The position numbers and the translations under genes are program-made. The notes under the pieces are model-generated. The model ran no database searches and was not told the origin of the DNA. It saw only the letters and a list, made by a program, of their open reading frames with translations. From Dyadobacter sp. SG02 (GTDB lineage Bacteria > Bacteroidota > Bacteroidia > Cytophagales > Spirosomataceae), in assembly GCF_900109045.1 (NCBI RefSeq), contig NZ_FNYL01000005.1, positions 369,550 to 433,549 of the forward strand: 64,000 nucleotides of DNA, given 5' to 3'. Shown piece after piece: positions 61,236 to 64,000 of the stretch (position 1 is its first letter; each line of letters begins with the position of its first letter).

Positions 61236-63050
61236 ATGGGTCAAATGCTTGAAAAGCGGTTAAATCGTCGGGATTTTTTGCGAACCAATGCCGTTCTGGG
61301 AGTTGGAGCGGCGGTTTTGCCGGGGGTGGTCAGGGGTGGTCGGGAAGTAGTCAGGGGTGGTCAGGAAGTAGTCAGGAGTGGTCAGGAAGTGGTCAGAGAT
61401 GGTCAGGAGGGGGATTTGGATATTAACCGGCTTTACTTTGACGGTTTCACGCGCATCGGGCCCCGGAAGTATAAGCACCCGGCGGAAAAATGGCGGCTGG
61501 ATGATTTGCTGAAAGACATGGACCAGTGTTCGATCTCGGCGGCGTTGGTGGCCTACACGCAATCGGTCAATTACGATCTGATGTATTCCAACCTGGAACT
61601 GAGCCGGATGATCAGGCCTTATCCGCATTTGTTCCCGATCTGGAATGTGATGCCGCACCAGACGGGCGAATTTCCGGAACCTGCCGAATTGGGTAAACTG
61701 ATGACAGAAAATAATGTCAGGGCTGTCAGCATTCATCCCAAAACCAATGCATGGGATTGGAAAGCGAGGCATTGCGCGCCATCATTCGCCCATTTAGGCA
61801 AAAACAAAATACTCACTATTACTACCGCCAGCGAGCTCGGTGCCTGGGACGATGTGGAGGAATTCCTGAACCGCCATCCTACCCTTCCGTTGCTGCTCAC
61901 GGGTGCCGTCTGGAACGAGCAGCGGTACGTATTGCCACTCGTGCAGCAGTACAAGAACCTGCACATCAGTTTCGATAACTTTCAGATCAACGAGGGGCTC
62001 GAATACCTGCACCGCATCGGATGCGTGGATCAGCTGATTTTTGCTTCCAATAGCCCCACCATGTCGGCAGGCGCGCACCGGACGTACATTGATTATGCCG
62101 CCATCCCGGACCCCGACCGTGCCAAAATTGCGGGTGGCAACCTGATGCGATTGTTAAAAATCACTTCAAAACCCACAGTACGCGAGAACAAAAACGAGGA
62201 CATCGTCATGCGTGCGGTACGCGCGGGCTCGCCCCTGCCCGTACCCGTGATCGACATGCATATGCATATGCTGCACGAGGGACTGAATAGCGGCGGCTGG
62301 ACTTACCGCATGGAAAATGGCGGTCCGAAAGGCATTTTCGCGATGGCCAGGCGGCTGGGCTACCAGGGCGGCGGCATTATGAGCTGGAATGGTGTGGTAA
62401 GCCAGAATGCGATTGCCGGTAACCCTTGCACCGCCGAGGCGCTCGATGTGGCTCCAAAAGGTTACTGGGGATTGGCGACTTTCGATCCGAGCCATTATAG
62501 CCAGGAGGAACTACGTAAAATGATCGCGGAAGTATATGCCGACAAGCGGTTCATCGGCATGAAACCTTACCAGTTTTACGGCTTCGAATACCATGATCCG
62601 GTGTATGATGTGTGGTGGGAATATGGTAATCAAAACAAATTTTACGGTTTGATCCACAACTCGCGCTCCGATTTGTTGGATGTGGAAACGCTTGCCGGGA
62701 AATATCCCGACGTCCGCTGGGTGATCGCACACGCCGGCGGCAGCTATAAAATGGCTGATATGGCGATCGCGGCCATGAAAAAGTACCCGAATGTATTCGC
62801 CGAAATCACCCTCACGCCCGTTCCGCTCGGGGTGATCGAATACCTCGTGGCCGGTGCCGGCGAAAACCGCATACTTTACGGCTCCGACCTCCCCATGCGC
62901 GATCCGCGCCAGCAACTCGGATGGCTGGTATTCTCGACGTTGCCTTTGGAAATTAAAAAGAAAATACTGGCCGAAAATGCCATGCAAGTCATCAAGCCTT
63001 GCCTTGACCGGCTGCCGGAACATAGTAGGCCCTCATTGATCTCAAAATAG
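61236..63050 (+). CDS. Tandem-domain Tat-exported amidohydrolase (one domain degenerate)
   Basis: 604 residues. Twin-arginine signal (NRRDFLRT), then four heptapeptides VVRGGQE (31-58). Two amidohydrolase_2-type TIM barrels follow. The C-terminal one (about 335-590) has IDMHMHM (H342, H344), IHNSRSD (H474), IAHAGGSY (H499) and YGSDLP (D551), a complete metal site. The N-terminal one (about 61-310) has FDGFTRIG in place of DxHxH, SFDNFQ in place of HxGG, and FASNSP in place of YGSD, so it should not bind metal. Amidohydrolase_2 proteins include sugar lactonases, decarboxylases and 4-sulfomuconolactonase. Here a lactonase acting on the dehydrogenase product is a reasonable guess. Confidence 0.82.
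   Translation: MGQMLEKRLNRRDFLRTNAVLGVGAAVLPGVVRGGREVVRGGQEVVRSGQEVVRDGQEGDLDINRLYFDGFTRIGPRKYKHPAEKWRLDDLLKDMDQCSISAALVAYTQSVNYDLMYSNLELSRMIRPYPHLFPIWNVMPHQTGEFPEPAELGKLMTENNVRAVSIHPKTNAWDWKARHCAPSFAHLGKNKILTITTASELGAWDDVEEFLNRHPTLPLLLTGAVWNEQRYVLPLVQQYKNLHISFDNFQINEGLEYLHRIGCVDQLIFASNSPTMSAGAHRTYIDYAAIPDPDRAKIAGGNLMRLLKITSKPTVRENKNEDIVMRAVRAGSPLPVPVIDMHMHMLHEGLNSGGWTYRMENGGPKGIFAMARRLGYQGGGIMSWNGVVSQNAIAGNPCTAEALDVAPKGYWGLATFDPSHYSQEELRKMIAEVYADKRFIGMKPYQFYGFEYHDPVYDVWWEYGNQNKFYGLIHNSRSDLLDVETLAGKYPDVRWVIAHAGGSYKMADMAIAAMKKYPNVFAEITLTPVPLGVIEYLVAGAGENRILYGSDLPMRDPRQQLGWLVFSTLPLEIKKKILAENAMQVIKPCLDRLPEHSRPSLISK
61327..61410 (+). repeat. In-frame tandem repeat, locus C (4 x 21 bp)
   Basis: Four 21-bp units of 10 + 11 bases (TGGTCAGGGG and TGGTCAGGAAG types) encode VVRGGRE, VVRGGQE, VVRSGQE and VVRDGQE right after the Tat signal. 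The 10-base unit is of the same family as the intergenic arrays at 10976 and 48981, but in opposite orientation relative to the gene. Confidence 0.85.
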
Positions 63051-63061
63051 AACCACAGACT

Positions 63062-63997
63062 ATGTGTAGCGCAAAAAACTTGTCGCGAAGGGAATTTCTG
63101 GCAGGTACCGGGGCATTGCTGCTCGGTAACGCCATCGGCGCAGCGGCTGAGCCTATCATCGATATTCATCAGCACGTGCATTATGCCGCACGACCGGACG
63201 ATGTGCTCGTAGCGCACCAGCGTGCCATGGGCATCACGCACACCATCCTGCTACCCGCCGGTACGCCGGCGTTCGGAACTTCTACCCATCAGGGAAAAAC
63301 CAACGGCCTGCAAGCCCAATGTGCAGGTAATGAGGCTTGTTATAATATCGCAAAGCAATATCCGGGCGAATTTACATTCGGGTCCAATGAAGTCCCTGAT
63401 CTGCCCGACGCCGTGCAGGAAATCGAAAAGTACCTGAAAATGGGCGCGCGTGTGATCGGCGAGTTGAAATTCGGGGTGGATTGCGATTCGAAGGAAATGC
63501 AGCAGGTTTATCAACTGGCCGAGGAGCACAATGTGCCCGTGTTGATGCATTGGCAGTTCCAGATGTTCAACTACAATTTCGAGCGCTTCCCTAAAATGCT
63601 CGAAAAATATCCGAAAGTGAATTTCATCGGTCACGCACAAACCTGGTGGGCGAATATCGATAAAAACCATTCGGACCAAAGCATTTTATACCCCAAAAAC
63701 AAAGTTATGCCCGGCGGCCTCACCGATCGCCTGCTGAGCGACTACCCGAATATGTTCGGCGATATGTCCGCCGGTTCCGGCTTGCTATCCATGACGCGTG
63801 ACGAAGACCACGCCCGCGCATTTCTGGCTCGCCATCAGGACAAACTTCTCTACGGCAGCGATTGCGACGACCACATCGGTTCGGGAGAAAAATGCCAGGG
63901 CGCGCAAACCATCGCCGAGATCCGTAAACTGGCCGGATCGAAGGAAATCGAGCGGAAAATACTTTATGGTAATGCTAAAAAGCTATTTAAAATATAA
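63062..63997 (+). CDS. Tat-exported amidohydrolase (metal-dependent, possible lactonase)
   Basis: 311 residues, complete within the window. Twin-arginine signal SRREFLAG. Single amidohydrolase_2 barrel with DIHQHVHY (metal His), MHWQFQMFN, IGHAQTWW (His) and YGSDCDDHIG (Asp). It starts 11 bases after the tandem amidohydrolase and completes the operon. The substrate is unknown; both proteins may act on lactones or ring-cleavage products made by the dehydrogenase. Confidence 0.85.
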   Translation: MCSAKNLSRREFLAGTGALLLGNAIGAAAEPIIDIHQHVHYAARPDDVLVAHQRAMGITHTILLPAGTPAFGTSTHQGKTNGLQAQCAGNEACYNIAKQYPGEFTFGSNEVPDLPDAVQEIEKYLKMGARVIGELKFGVDCDSKEMQQVYQLAEEHNVPVLMHWQFQMFNYNFERFPKMLEKYPKVNFIGHAQTWWANIDKNHSDQSILYPKNKVMPGGLTDRLLSDYPNMFGDMSAGSGLLSMTRDEDHARAFLARHQDKLLYGSDCDDHIGSGEKCQGAQTIAEIRKLAGSKEIERKILYGNAKKLFKI

Positions 63998-64000
63998 CGA

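Overview
The window looks like a chromosomal stretch from a Bacteroidota bacterium, most likely a Cytophagales member close to Dyadobacter or Spirosoma. The signs are two SusC/SusD pairs, a FecR-type anti-sigma factor next to an ECF sigma factor, a type IX secretion (T9SS) C-terminal tail on a serine protease, LytTR regulators, and promoters of the TAnnTTTG type. No rRNA, tRNA, CRISPR array, prophage or intact insertion sequence is visible. The assignment is by gene content only.

Layout. 1-7000 (minus): SGNH hydrolase, sugar-acid type MFS transporter, outer-membrane-type protein, and a hybrid histidine kinase with its LytTR regulator. 7101-9553: a small exported protein, a palindrome-rich spacer, and an SGNH/TPR protein. 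9568-20892 (minus): a utilisation locus in transcription order ECF sigma, FecR, SusC, SusD, PQQ dehydrogenase with cytochrome c, and a Tat-exported enolase-superfamily dehydratase. 21053-33771: a fused phosphodiesterase-like/alkaline phosphatase, an EEP nuclease-fold enzyme, a beta-roll protein with a T9SS subtilase, AraC and NmrA-like genes, a Na+/H+ antiporter, an esterase, an SGNH membrane protein and a LytTR regulator. 33832-41499: a lipoprotein, a Crp/Fnr regulator, a complete RND efflux operon and a BNR lipoprotein. 41578-58532 (minus): heparinase II/III-like gene broken by a one-base frameshift, a phosphoesterase/beta-propeller fusion, lipoproteins, ECF sigma with a likely dual-membrane anti-sigma factor, Tat-exported Gfo/Idh oxidoreductase overlapping apbE, and a second SusC/SusD pair. 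58717-63997 (plus): a four-gene operon of heme-less beta-propeller dehydrogenase, HiPIP lipoprotein and two Tat-exported amidohydrolases.

The common theme is sugar or glycan uptake combined with oxidation outside the cytoplasm. Five proteins carry twin-arginine signals (dehydratase, Gfo/Idh protein, HiPIP, two amidohydrolases), and two different dehydrogenase systems would act in the periplasm. The most unusual observations are: (i) a canonical ApbE flavinylation motif, DGVTGAT, inside the Gfo/Idh oxidoreductase whose gene overlaps apbE; (ii) a PVC-type dehydrogenase that lacks its heme domain and is paired with a HiPIP and putative lactonases; (iii) a 10-bp tandem repeat family next to the 5' ends of three Tat-signal genes, once inside the coding sequence with its period adjusted to 21 bp so that the frame is kept.
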